Origin: Naganishia liquefaciens
Taxonomy: Eukaryota > Basidiomycota > Tremellomycetes > Filobasidiales > Filobasidiaceae
DNA: 64,000 bases
Assembly (NCBI GenBank): GCA_013423385.1
Contig: BLZA01000020.1
Coordinates: 1-64,000, forward strand
Direction of reading: 5' to 3'
Each line of letters begins with the position of its first letter. Position 1 is the first letter of the stretch. The notes beneath the pieces were generated by a model, which worked only from the letters and a program-made list of their open reading frames with translations, was not told the origin of the DNA and searched no databases. The position numbers and the translations under genes are program-made. Positions 1-9,042 of the stretch are shown one piece after another.

Positions 1-42
1 GTCTTTGAATGTATACGTTAGTTCAATGTTGGTATCTGATAC
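1..42 (+). mobile_element. 3' tail of a telomeric LINE copy (rest lies off the window)
   Basis: These 42 nt, from GTCTTTGAATGTATACG to the final GGTATCTGATAC, recur at the 3' ends of the two LINE copies downstream (2691-2732 with one mismatch, 2923-2964 identical). Here they are followed directly by telomeric repeats. The tail therefore marks the end of a further element whose body lies to the left of the window, nearer the chromosome tip. There is no poly(A): the tail runs straight into ACCCCTAA. Confidence 0.85.
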
Positions 43-72
43 ACCCCTAACCCCTAACCCCTAACCCTAACC
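43..72 (+). repeat. Telomeric repeats (CCCCTAA)n between LINE copies
   Basis: About four short C-rich telomeric units, three with four C and one with three (CCCTAA). The C-rich strand on the plus strand at the left edge is what a left chromosome end shows. The run ends three bases before the ATG of the LINE ORF, so the telomeric array acts as the 5' flank of that element. Confidence 0.9.
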
Positions 73-2732
73 AGATGGACGAGGCTTTCATTGCTCTGGC
101 TCGTTTCCTGGCGACCTATAGGCCTCTGCCTCCTCCTGTGGCTGCGGCTTTCAAGAACGCGGCGGAACGATTGGCCTTGCAATTCTCCGCCAATCCGAAC
201 GATCGCGCCATCTTCGACTTTCTCTGTCTCCCGAAAGTCTGTCTGGGTGCTTCTTCCGACAGCATCCACCGCCTCGGACTCTACCCGGACATAAACTTTC
301 CTCAACTCCCCGTATTCAATCACCGAGGGGAAAGGAAAGCTCCCTCCGTTCAACATCAAGTCGAATTGGGGAGGCTCGGAAATGCTTCGAGAATTCTCGA
401 CCAGAATGGATCGGTCGCAGGTCAAACACCCGAGGTACTTGAAACGTTAAGGGACAAACACCCCCAGGGCGAGGAAAATCCTTTTGGTGACAATGTTGGA
501 CCGCAATTCGCCAACATGCCGCCTTCCACCGAAGATATTGTCAAAGCGTTTCAATCGTTTCGACACGACACTGCTCCCGGTATTTCAGGATGGACAGTCC
601 CCCTCCTCAAAATTGCCATGCGATCGGAACCGGTCAAGAAAATGCTCACCACTTTGGTCACCATGCTCTTGGCCGGAACCGCTCCGGGTCGTAGCTTTCT
701 TTGCACGTCCCGGCTCATCGCACTAGACAAGCCTGATGGCGGAGTTCGCCCAATTGCAGTCGGCGAACTCGTATATCGACTCTGTACAAAAACAATCTTG
801 CGACACTCGTTTCGACCCGACAGCCTATCCCCTTGCCAATTCGGGGTGGGCACTCGAAGCGGCGTCGAGCCTCTAATTCGAGCGGTACAACGGGCAATGG
901 ACGGCACCATCTCCGACGAGACCTTTACCCACGTCTCGTCGCTCGATCTTCGGAACGCCTTCAACACCCTCAGTCGCCGAGAGATGGCCATCTCTGTCAA
1001 GAAATACGCGCCCGGACTCTGGAAGGTGGCCAAATGGGCGTATAACGAACCGTCGGACTTGGTCTATGGGGGACTTGAAGATGTACCCGAAGTCATTCAG
1101 TCCAACCAGGGTGTCCGACAAGGCGACCCCCTCGGCCCTCTTTTATTCTCTGTAGGGATTCGACCCATGTTGGACGAACTTGCGACCGCTCTCGGACACG
1201 ACACCGTGGCTCTGGCCTATCTGGACGATATTTACGTACTCAGCAAATCCCCGGATACCCTCCAGGATATCTTCAATTTCTTCAGCACTGATAATGTCTC
1301 TCTACAATTAAACCCTACGAAGACATCAATCATACCGCTGTCGGACATAAAGTCTTCTGGGATGGAGATCTTGGGATCTTGCATCGGCTCAGCTGAGGCA
1401 CGACGGAACTTTCTCGAAGCCAAGGTCATCAAGCTCGAAGAGAAGATGTCGAGGCTGGGCGGATTGCCACACCAGCACAGCTTGTTATTGCTGCGTCAGT
1501 GCTTACAACAAGAACTCCGACACCTCCAGAGGTGTCTGCTTGGCGACGGATTGGAGGATCTTTGGAAAAGGTTGGATCGATCGATCTGGGACACCGCCAG
1601 CATCATCCGAGGGGCCAACACCGACAACCTCACCGAGTCTCAATCGAAAACGACTGACATTCTTTACTCGCTGCCAGTCAGGTTAGGAGGCCTTGGCCTC
1701 TTATCGTATGAGACCTGTGCGCCTCTGGCTTATGGCGCGGCCCAAGACGTGGCGGATCAGCTGCTTGAACCTTTGCTCGGCCCTGGACCGGAGCCGTTCC
1801 AGAATTTCAACGAGGACGGGCAGCCGGTCATAGTCCGACAAAGGGAACAATGCAACAAAGTGTTTGAAGAAACACGAAGACAACTCTTTCTCACCCTGAC
1901 CGACCAGCAGATTAAAACAGTACTCGAGTCGGCAACAGGATTGGGAAAGAAATGGCTCTCGATTGTTCCTTTTCACGTTCAGTTGGAACTAACGGACTTT
2001 CAAGTGTCCACCGGCCTACACGTCAAGACTCTGATTCCGGGACCCGGAGTAGTTTGCAATCAGTGCGGCCTACGGACATTCGAAGTCGGTCATGCCGAAG
2101 TCTGTGTCCACCGGCACAGTTGGAGCACTGCCCGACATGAGCAGGTTAAGCGGGCCATCGCCTCCGCCCTCAGCAAGATTCAAGGTGTGGCCGTAGTTGT
2201 TGAGCCGCTGATTGGCGGAACAGCCCGTCGAAATGACATCCGGGTCACCGGCAACCCGACATCTGGAATCGCACGACACGAATACGATGTGACGGTAGTC
2301 TCTCTGTCCACTCGGGACTCGGTGAATACACCTAACCCCCTCAATTTACTACCCGGGGACCCGGCCGAGCGCTGCTATGCGCTGATCGGCAAGTTCCTTG
2401 ACTCAAGGGCCGACGATAAGATCCGGCGTTTACCCCGGAACGGTATTCCGTTCACACCTTTGGTCTTCACGGTGGGAGGGATGATGGACAAAGGTACAGT
2501 AGAAGTAATGAAGTTGTGGCAGGATACCATGCCCGCAGCAGCCTTCTCGACGCTATGTCAGCAGCTGTCCCTGATCCTGCTGAAGGCTCGGGCAAGATCG
2601 TTTGTGTTGTAGATGAATACGGGATGGAGATAGCTTGGCACTTACGGTTTCGGGTCTCGACGGAGGAGAAGTTCTGGCCTTGGTAAATTAGTCTGTGAAT
2701 GTATACGTTAGTTCAATGTTGGTATCTGATAC
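73..2732 (+). mobile_element. Telomere-inserted non-LTR retrotransposon (CRE/Cnl1/MoTeR-like)
   Basis: An element of about 2.66 kb containing one open ORF (75-2612), a 3' UTR of about 120 nt and the family 42-nt 3' tail (2691-2732). It is bounded by telomeric repeats on both sides. The sense strand points toward the chromosome interior with the 3' end joined to CCCCTAA repeats, as expected if the G-strand 3' end primed cDNA synthesis. There is essentially no 5' UTR, so this copy is probably 5' truncated, a common result of target-primed reverse transcription. Known relatives with this habit are Cnl1 of Cryptococcus and MoTeR of Magnaporthe (CRE clade, restriction-like endonuclease). Clade placement rests on domain order and target site, not on a tree. 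Confidence 0.88.
75..2612 (+). CDS. LINE reverse transcriptase with zinc knuckle and restriction-like endonuclease
   Basis: An 845-aa uninterrupted ORF. Reverse transcriptase motifs appear in order: DTAPGISGW (about residue 165), the DGGVRPIAVG region (about 221), motif A SLDLRNAFN with catalytic Asp near 291, motif B NQGVRQGDPLGPLLFS (about 345), and motif C AYLDDI (about 381). A thumb region follows. Near residue 660 is a CX2CX8HX3C zinc knuckle (CNQCG...HAEVC), then RRNDIRV and YDVTVVS (about 717-745), matching the PD-(D/E)XK-type endonuclease of R2/CRE elements rather than an APE endonuclease. No N-terminal zinc fingers are visible, unlike full-length members of these clades, so the true protein may begin upstream and this ATG may be fortuitous. 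The ORF being fully open suggests recent insertion. Confidence 0.93.
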   Translation: MDEAFIALARFLATYRPLPPPVAAAFKNAAERLALQFSANPNDRAIFDFLCLPKVCLGASSDSIHRLGLYPDINFPQLPVFNHRGERKAPSVQHQVELGRLGNASRILDQNGSVAGQTPEVLETLRDKHPQGEENPFGDNVGPQFANMPPSTEDIVKAFQSFRHDTAPGISGWTVPLLKIAMRSEPVKKMLTTLVTMLLAGTAPGRSFLCTSRLIALDKPDGGVRPIAVGELVYRLCTKTILRHSFRPDSLSPCQFGVGTRSGVEPLIRAVQRAMDGTISDETFTHVSSLDLRNAFNTLSRREMAISVKKYAPGLWKVAKWAYNEPSDLVYGGLEDVPEVIQSNQGVRQGDPLGPLLFSVGIRPMLDELATALGHDTVALAYLDDIYVLSKSPDTLQDIFNFFSTDNVSLQLNPTKTSIIPLSDIKSSGMEILGSCIGSAEARRNFLEAKVIKLEEKMSRLGGLPHQHSLLLLRQCLQQELRHLQRCLLGDGLEDLWKRLDRSIWDTASIIRGANTDNLTESQSKTTDILYSLPVRLGGLGLLSYETCAPLAYGAAQDVADQLLEPLLGPGPEPFQNFNEDGQPVIVRQREQCNKVFEETRRQLFLTLTDQQIKTVLESATGLGKKWLSIVPFHVQLELTDFQVSTGLHVKTLIPGPGVVCNQCGLRTFEVGHAEVCVHRHSWSTARHEQVKRAIASALSKIQGVAVVVEPLIGGTARRNDIRVTGNPTSGIARHEYDVTVVSLSTRDSVNTPNPLNLLPGDPAERCYALIGKFLDSRADDKIRRLPRNGIPFTPLVFTVGGMMDKGTVEVMKLWQDTMPAAAFSTLCQQLSLILLKARARSFVL

Positions 2733-2766
2733 ACCCCTAACCCCTAACCCCTAACCCCTAACCCCT
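2733..2766 (+). repeat. Telomeric repeats between LINE copies 1 and 2
   Basis: Nearly five uniform seven-base units of CCCCTAA following the 42-nt tail of the full ORF copy, ending where coding sequence of the next, truncated copy begins at about 2767. The uniform four-C unit is consistent with addition by telomerase between insertion events. Confidence 0.92.
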
Positions 2767-2964
2767 CGGCTGCATTCTCGACCTTGTGTCAGCAATTGTC
2801 TTTGATTTTGTTGAAGGCCCGGGCGAGGTCCTTCGTGTTGTAGAAAGACATAATAGAGAGATGGCTCGCCACCTACGGGTTGAAATCCCAACGGAAGCGG
2901 AATTTTTGATCTTGGTAGAATAGTCTTTGAATGTATACGTTAGTTCAATGTTGGTATCTGATAC
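2767..2964 (+). mobile_element. 5'-truncated LINE copy (last 24 codons plus 3' UTR)
   Basis: Positions 2769-2843 encode the same last 24 residues as the upstream ORF (ending ARARSFVL and a TAG stop), then a diverged 3' UTR and the 42-nt tail at 2923-2964. The coding part differs from copy 1 by 17 substitutions, all synonymous. It is therefore a different lineage of the same family, inserted earlier and closer to the chromosome body, and strongly 5' truncated. Confidence 0.9.
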
Positions 2965-2980
2965 ACCCCTAACCCCCTAA
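2965..2980 (+). repeat. Innermost telomeric repeats at the array/host junction
   Basis: Two degenerate units (ACCCCTAACCCCCTAA) separate the innermost LINE stub from non-telomeric sequence that begins about 2981. This marks where the ancestral telomere joined the chromosome. Confidence 0.85.
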
Positions 2981-3009
2981 GTCTCGAGGGATGACAGGCT
3001 AAGAAAGCA

Positions 3010-3207
3010 GAGCTAGCTAAAAAGGACTTTTTGTACTCTGTTTATCTTTTCAGCTATTGTACAACAATTACGTGATTCCGATTCCTATTCCTCATTTCTC
3101 CAGCTAATCCTATTCTTTGTCCAAGTGGGCGAACATCTCCAGAAGGGGGGCGAGGGGAGCGTACTGGCCTTCAGCGAGAGCTGGGCAGCAGCTCTAGTTC
3201 TCTTACA
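3010..3207 (+). mobile_element. Inverted remnant related to the MULE 3' region
   Basis: About 90 nt here (3021-3110) are an imperfect inverted copy of 4297-4385, sharing blocks such as TTGTTGTACAATAGC and GAGTACAAAA. The plus strand reads GLFVL...QLLYNNY where the minus strand of the other arm reads EHFVL...RLLYNKY. It is therefore best seen as a relic of a second transposon copy in opposite orientation. No intact ORF remains. Confidence 0.5.
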
Positions 3208-3637
3208 GTAGTGATGTACTCACGGTGAGATGGACTTTATACGACACCCTACCCTCTTTTGTGAGAGGTGTTATCGGACTCTTTCTCCTTCCCCTTTCTT
3301 CCTTTGATTCTATAAAAGAAGCGCTTTTAATGACTTTGAGGTTCGATATATAGAAAAACATATCATGCCGATTTACTGGCTAGCATTCGTACTTTACTTT
3401 ACTATAGTCAATTCCGGTAACGACAAACGTCTCTGTTCCTCGAATCTTCCTCCGCCTTTCCCATCCCTTGTTATTTCAGATATCTTGCACTTGATGACGT
3501 CTTCCAAGATCTCTGACAGTGGAATTTCTGTCTCAAAAGGATGTGATGGTGATAGAAATTGCTGGCATATCAAAGCCAAAAACATGCGAAGGTAAAGTTG
3601 ACGGATAATCGAGAAGAAACGAGTTTCTGAACAAGGT

Positions 3638-4153
3638 GTGCTCTATCTTCTCTTTTCGGGTGTATACAGTGGTAATGCCGCAATCAACCAAAAGCCATTG
3701 CCGATTAGGAGTTTTCTGCAAGTCGCTAGGGAACAGCTTACACTCAAAGGAGAACTCTGTGATCAGGCCAAGCTCTTAGTACAAGATGCTTTTGTGGAAT
3801 GGCTTGGAACCCTCGGTGATTACGAAAACGCAAACTGGTTTAAGAGATTGGGCTTCAAGTATGTTCAAAAATCTTACGACACCTTAGGAGGCGAAAATGG
3901 CGTCGGTTGCTCTTTCGAAACTCTCTTGGAAAAAGCAAAAACGTCAGATGATAACGCCGACCCAGGACAAGGCTCAAATTCGAGCTTTCTGACTCCTACT
4001 GAATATGCAGCGAAGCGAACGGCTACGGCTCCCGCTAACGCCTCCGGATTATTGGCTGCCACTGACGGATCCCAAACTGATGATTCATCCCCGCCTCCAC
4101 CTTACTCGTTGATCTCTACGGCATCTTCCTCTGCAGATACTGGAAAGAGATAA
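3638..4153 (+). CDS. Hypothetical protein (subtelomeric, possibly multi-exon)
   Basis: An open frame of about 170 codons that I do not recognise. The N-terminal half is mixed polar (VAREQLTLKGELCDQAKLLV, WLGTLGDYENANWFKRLGF) and could be helical. The C-terminal half is Ser/Thr/Pro/Ala-rich and probably disordered (SSPPPPYSLIST). The annotated start is arbitrary: a splice acceptor (TGTATACAG at about 3661-3669) lies just inside, and a short upstream exon may exist. The ORF sits between two inverted transposon remnants, so it could be cargo or part of a decayed element rather than a host gene. No secretion signal or membrane segment is visible. Confidence 0.4.
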   Translation: MLYLLFSGVYSGNAAINQKPLPIRSFLQVAREQLTLKGELCDQAKLLVQDAFVEWLGTLGDYENANWFKRLGFKYVQKSYDTLGGENGVGCSFETLLEKAKTSDDNADPGQGSNSSFLTPTEYAAKRTATAPANASGLLAATDGSQTDDSSPPPPYSLISTASSSADTGKR

Positions 4154-4269
4154 AGCCGAGCTTTGGTGATTTATATTCTCGAGACAACGTTGCCAAAGGA
4201 CTAGCTCAGCTGCTCAGCTCTGACTGAACGCCAAAAAGTCCATAGAAGCGCCTTTCTCGGAATAGTTGT

Positions 4270-5640
4270 TTGTCTGCATACCGACTTATCAATCACGAAT
4301 AGCTGGAGAAGTGATGAGCTGAGATCGAAGTAATATTTGTTGTACAATAGCCGAAAAAATAAACCGAGTACAAAATGTTCTTTCCAGCCATTATCGCTTG
4401 CATCAATGGCACCATGCTCTCGGTAAATTCGAAGCCAGCCGATGATCTTTACCAGAACGCCCTCGGACATCTCGATGAGAGGCTGGTGTACCCCGAGGTA
4501 TTTAAGGTGTAATATTCATACCGATTGCACGATAAAGAATGCGTCAAAACGGTCGGACCAACACATCCAATTGGGGCAACTCTTAAGCCACGCAGCTACC
4601 CCAGGGCGGATCTCGCCCATTTTCTTGATGACCGCGTTGTACCCCTCCTGTATAATCCCCCAGCAGCCTTCCACAGCAGTTGTACTAGTCTGAAAAGCTG
4701 GCCTTCAGGTGCTCAAGAAAAGAAGAGGGGGTAATCACAAGGTCGTAACGCTGCGATGGCATTCATCAGATCCTTCTGTCGACCCGAGGACCCAGTGAGA
4801 CGGTGACTCGGGAGCGAAGGCGATGGTGAGAAGAGGATTCCGTAAAAACCATTCTCAATTGTCTTGGTTTTCGACCGGACAGACGCCGAAAGCGAGCGGG
4901 CACAATTGACCCACGGCGTCGAGTGCCACGGACAACAACAAGATGCCAAGATTTCTGTAATTTCCGGTATGACGTAAAGCAGAAGACGCGGTAGAACTCA
5001 CCCTTGTAGCTGTGTCGCAGATGGGTTTTATCCAAACCGACCCACGGTCGACAGGCCACAAATCCCCCGAGGGTTGCACCGAAAGCCAAGAACAATATCT
5101 GGAACATGCCGGTATGCTGATCGGTGTCGTAGCAGGCTTCTGTACCGTTATTGATTTCTTTGAGCAGCTCACAGTGTTAGTGAATAGCACTAAAGCTTGC
5201 TGAAAAATCGCCATAGAGGGATTCGAGGGCTTGTCTTTTCGCCCAGTGCGCCAGTGGATAGCTGAGGGTGATGCCGTGTTCCCGAAGTAGATCTTGAGCT
5301 GCTTCTCGGGGCTTGTGTTTCGGATGATCTGCGACCTTCGGTTGAATCATTTTTGCGGCGAGCGTGAACGTCATGTTTCGTGACGTTAACCGGTTCATTC
5401 CCGTGCAGCTGTGCCGCTGCTCCAACGTCTTGACGATGAATCCCGGGCTCGATACGAGGTCGACGGAGAAGCGTACAGCCTCCAGCTCCATTGTTGGTCT
5501 TTGAAGTTGCGGCATCGAATATCGTATTTCTCGTAATGGTATTTGTGTGCGTAGAATTCGAATCCCTCTATGAAAGCATGCAGCTTCGTAGCTCCGGCAA
5601 GCGCTTGTTTACGGAAGGATAAAAGCCTGGCCAAGTCGGA
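4270..5640 (-). mobile_element. Degenerate Mutator-like (MULE) DNA transposon
   Basis: Read on the minus strand, successive frames give MULE transposase segments in the correct order. The N-terminal MuDR/FLYWCH-type segment is KYDIRCRNFKDQQWSWRLYA near 5520. GFIVKTLEQRHSC is near 5420, and HGITLSYPLAHWAKRQALE, the usual spacer helix, is near 5240. The first catalytic Asp lies in CRPWVGLDKTHLRHSYKGE near 5030. GRQKDLMNAIAAL, the second-Asp region with D apparently replaced, is near 4770, and QPLIEMSEGVLVKIIGWL is near 4440. The pieces are split over at least four frame changes with in-frame stops, so the element is dead. Terminal inverted repeats were not found by eye. Positions outside 4440-5640 are less certain. 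Confidence 0.75.
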
Positions 5641-6227
5641 AAGGGAACTGCTCGTCTGCTGTGGAGATCACTATTTCGTATTGACGATAGAGCTACACCT
5701 GCCGTAACAGAATTCGTAACAGTCGGTCTCCATGCTCAGTGTATCGCTACCATGCTGCAAGCGGTACTATGCTGCAAGCGCGCTTGCTGATCTTCTACGC
5801 GTAATCCATTTGTTTTAAAGCCATTTCTGTTGCAGATCAGGTGTTCCACCCAAAGAAAACGCTCCGGAAAAAAATAATAGCGAGAGGGCTATTTCTGTAA
5901 ATTTCATCGCCGCAGGGGATCTTGCTCGATATTTAGGTTTCCATACAGGCGTGATTCTGCAAACCTTCCTCGCAAGATAAGATAACAGCTCGGTTCCGAG
6001 CGGATCCTGATCTGGTGCGCCCCGGTCGCGGTCCGAGCATCCTGTGCCCGGTTGGAAGCGGAAAACGGTGGAAATGACTCTGCGGGTATCCAAAGAGATG
6101 GCCACGGCAGATCCGGCGGCGATGGGCAGCAGCACCGGGAAGCAGAGCCGTATGCGGTATATTTCCCGCCAGATCAGCCGGCTCGGGGATTCATGGACGC
6201 CCTCGCGCATCGGCAATCCTCGTCATC
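5641..6227. other. Intergenic, upstream of the ABCF gene
   Basis: No convincing coding sequence. Short open frames on both strands lack family similarity. It contains a small duplication (ATGCTGCAAGCG twice at about 5752-5780) and the presumed promoter of the ABCF gene. Confidence 0.5.
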
Positions 6228-9042
6228 ATGCCCAAGCCACTCGCGACGCCCAACTCGTTCATGTACATTACGGCCACATCGCAGCAGACCCGGTTTCACG
6301 TCGACACGCTAGAATCCCAGACTGAAGTAGATCTGCATGGTGTCAATATCTCGATCGGGGAAAAGGAACTGCTACGGGATGTCGATCTGCGGCTCAAGGA
6401 GGGCGTCAGGTATGCCCTGGTAGGAAGGTCAGTCCATTTCAGTAAGGCATCAAAGTATTCAGCTGATCCTTCTGTCGTGCGCTTTTAGAAATGGTACCGG
6501 AAAATCCAGTCAGTCGTATGACCGCTTCGCCGTATACGGCATTCTGACCCGTATCAGCGCTCTTCACATGCCTTCACCATAAACTCATCCCGGGCCTCGG
6601 CAAGGCCATTCGGATTCTTCTTCTCTCGCAACTGGAGGATTCCACAACTCTCCAAGACGTAAACGAAGAGGAAGAGACGGTTCTGCAGCATGTGATCCGT
6701 AGCGACAAGACGAGATGTAAACTGCAAAAAGATTTCGACTGTGCGTATCACCCTTCTGTATCCACCTATGTCCTCGCTCACCCTGAGGTTCTACCCGTCG
6801 ACCCAGTAATCAACTCGGCCATCGAATCCACCTCTCCCCTCCGCATGCACCGTGCTCTCGCTCAACTCGACCTCGACCAGGCCACACAAGCGCTCGACGA
6901 CGCCAATGATCTTGCCGCGCGGCGGTCCGGTGCACGTGGAAAGGAAGCGAGGGCGCGACAATTGGAGGCGGAGCGAGACTTTGCCGAGGCTTTGCGTGTG
7001 TGAGTGACCTGCCTTCGGGTCCTCGTTTGGTCGTTGGTTAAGGGTTTGGGAGGGCAGCGTCGAGCAAGGTGACTCCGCCGCGGTAGACGACGATGTGGTC
7101 AAACGAGCACTATCAGTCCTATCCGATCTCAGCCTGGAAATGGACATTGTACGTGGGCACCATTAGCCCCTTGTCCCCGGGCTCACTGACACATTGCTTA
7201 TAACAGACAGAAGTCTCCAAACTATCCGCCGAAGCGTCCGCCATTCTCGCCGGCCTCGGCTTCACACAAGCCATGATCGACGGACCCTTCCGCGCGCTCT
7301 CGGGCGGATGGAAGTCCCGATGCTCGCTCGCCGGAAGCTTGTTAATCCAGAGCGATGTACTTCTTCTCGACGAGCCCTCCAACTTTCTCGTAAGCCCGCG
7401 CATTCTGCCATGTTCGCGCCATACTGATTGCAAGTTTGGGTTGGGGGGAAAGGATCTCGACGCGACGCTTTGGCTCGAACATCATTTACGCGAGCAATCT
7501 CGCACAGTCGTCGTCACGTCGCACGATCAATCATTCCTCGAGGCCATTGTGGACGAAACAATCATCATTCGCGACTGCTCCCTGCGGTATTTCGATGGGA
7601 CGCCTCGACAGTACCAAGTGGATAGGAAAAAGCAGGAGCGGCGCAATGGAAAGCAGCGCGAGGCAATGGCCAAGAAGAAGGAACATGTGAGTGGGCTGTT
7701 CCGGATGGCGATCTGTCACGTATATTGATGAGTCCCGGCGGTCATCCAGATCGAGGCGTCGATTCAAAAGGGCAGGGAAACGGCCAAGAAGACGGGCGAT
7801 GAAAACCGTTTGCGCATGGTGAAAAGTCGACAGAAAAAGTGCGCGTCTCCCTTTTCCCTCTGTCCTGCGCACGCTAATATGCCCTCGGCAGACTCGACGA
7901 CCGCTGGGGCATCGAACAGAGTGCAAAGGGCGGTCGCTTCAAGCTCAACCGCGACCTCGCGGGGTTCCACTTGACCAGTCGCGCCGAAGTCACACAAGAG
8001 GAAACAGAACGTCGCGTCAAAATTTCCCTTCCGCAGCCGACCAAGCTCCGCACCGCCGGCGACCTCGTCCATTTCCAAGACGTCACGTTCCGGTATCCCA
8101 AGATGTCAAGAAACGTCGTCGAGAGCGTAGGGTTCACCGTCAGTCAGGGCGGTCGGTGTTCCTTTATTGGTGCAAACGGCGAAGGAAAGAGTACGATCGC
8201 CAAGCTCGTTCTCGGCGAGCTGCAACCCACCACGGGCACAATCACGCGCCATCCGACGATGAAGGTGGGCTACTTTTCCCAGATGGCCGTCCAGGAGCTG
8301 TCGGCTCTTCCGGATGAGAGCAACTCGCCGAAGACGCCTCTATCGTATTTCATTGAGCACTTTGCAAAGAAGGGGACAACGGTCGAGGAGAAGGATGCGC
8401 GTGGATTTTTGGGCGGGTTAGGTCTACCGGGCAGGTTGAGCTCACATACGCCGGTGAAGGCGCTGAGCGGCGGTCAAAAGGTGCGTCTTGTATCGGCGGT
8501 TAGCCGTGGTCGACAGACAGCTGAAACTCTTTCCTGATAGGTCCGACTTGCATTCGCCCTCATCATGTGGGATCCGCCACACCTGCTGTAAGTATACAAG
8601 CCGTATCGCGACCGCCCGCAAGCTCTAATGACCTTTCAGGCTACTGGACGAAGTCACCACTCATGTCGATGCGCCCACGACCGAGGCTCTAGCGCTCAGC
8701 CTCCGGCGATACGATGGCGCCATCATCTTGGTCACCCACGATCGGTCAGTTCGCTTGTGCCATTGCGACGTCATGCCTGAGGTGACCATTATCCGAATCA
8801 TTATCAGATGGTTCAACCGAGTTGTCATAGAAGGCGTCTCGCCCCGACAAGCCTTTGACCACGAAGCATCCGAGGAGTCCGTCACCGATTCCACTTCAGA
8901 AGACGACGACGACGTTCGGAAGGGGGCGACGTACAGGGTCGGAGGTGGCAAGGTCAGGTTGACGCCAGGAGGGATGACCCAGTACATTGGGATTGTCGAA
9001 AGGAGAATGGCAAAGAGAGAGGCGGCACAGAAGGCGGGTTAG
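6228..9042 (+). CDS. ABC-F family ATPase (soluble twin-ATPase, GCN20/SPCC825.01-like)
   Basis: A cytosolic twin-ABC protein without membrane segments, spliced from about ten exons. The first intron (6428-6488) and second (6509-6557) split the first Walker A, giving GRNGTGKST. NBD1 continues with the signature LSGGWKSR (about 7290) and Walker B LLLDEPSNFLDLDA. The ABCF linker follows (charged helix YQVDRKKQERRNGKQREAMAKKKEH and RFKLNRDLAG). NBD2 has Walker A GANGEGKST (about 8176), signature LSGGQK (about 8463), Walker B LLLDEVTTHVDAPT and switch VTHDRW. The VTTH form in the second Walker B and the RFKLN linker motif point to the fungal SPCC825.01-type branch rather than canonical GCN20. ABCF proteins act on ribosomes in translation or ribosome assembly; the specific role of this branch is not known to me. 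The C-terminus has an acidic Ser/Asp patch. Confidence 0.88.
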
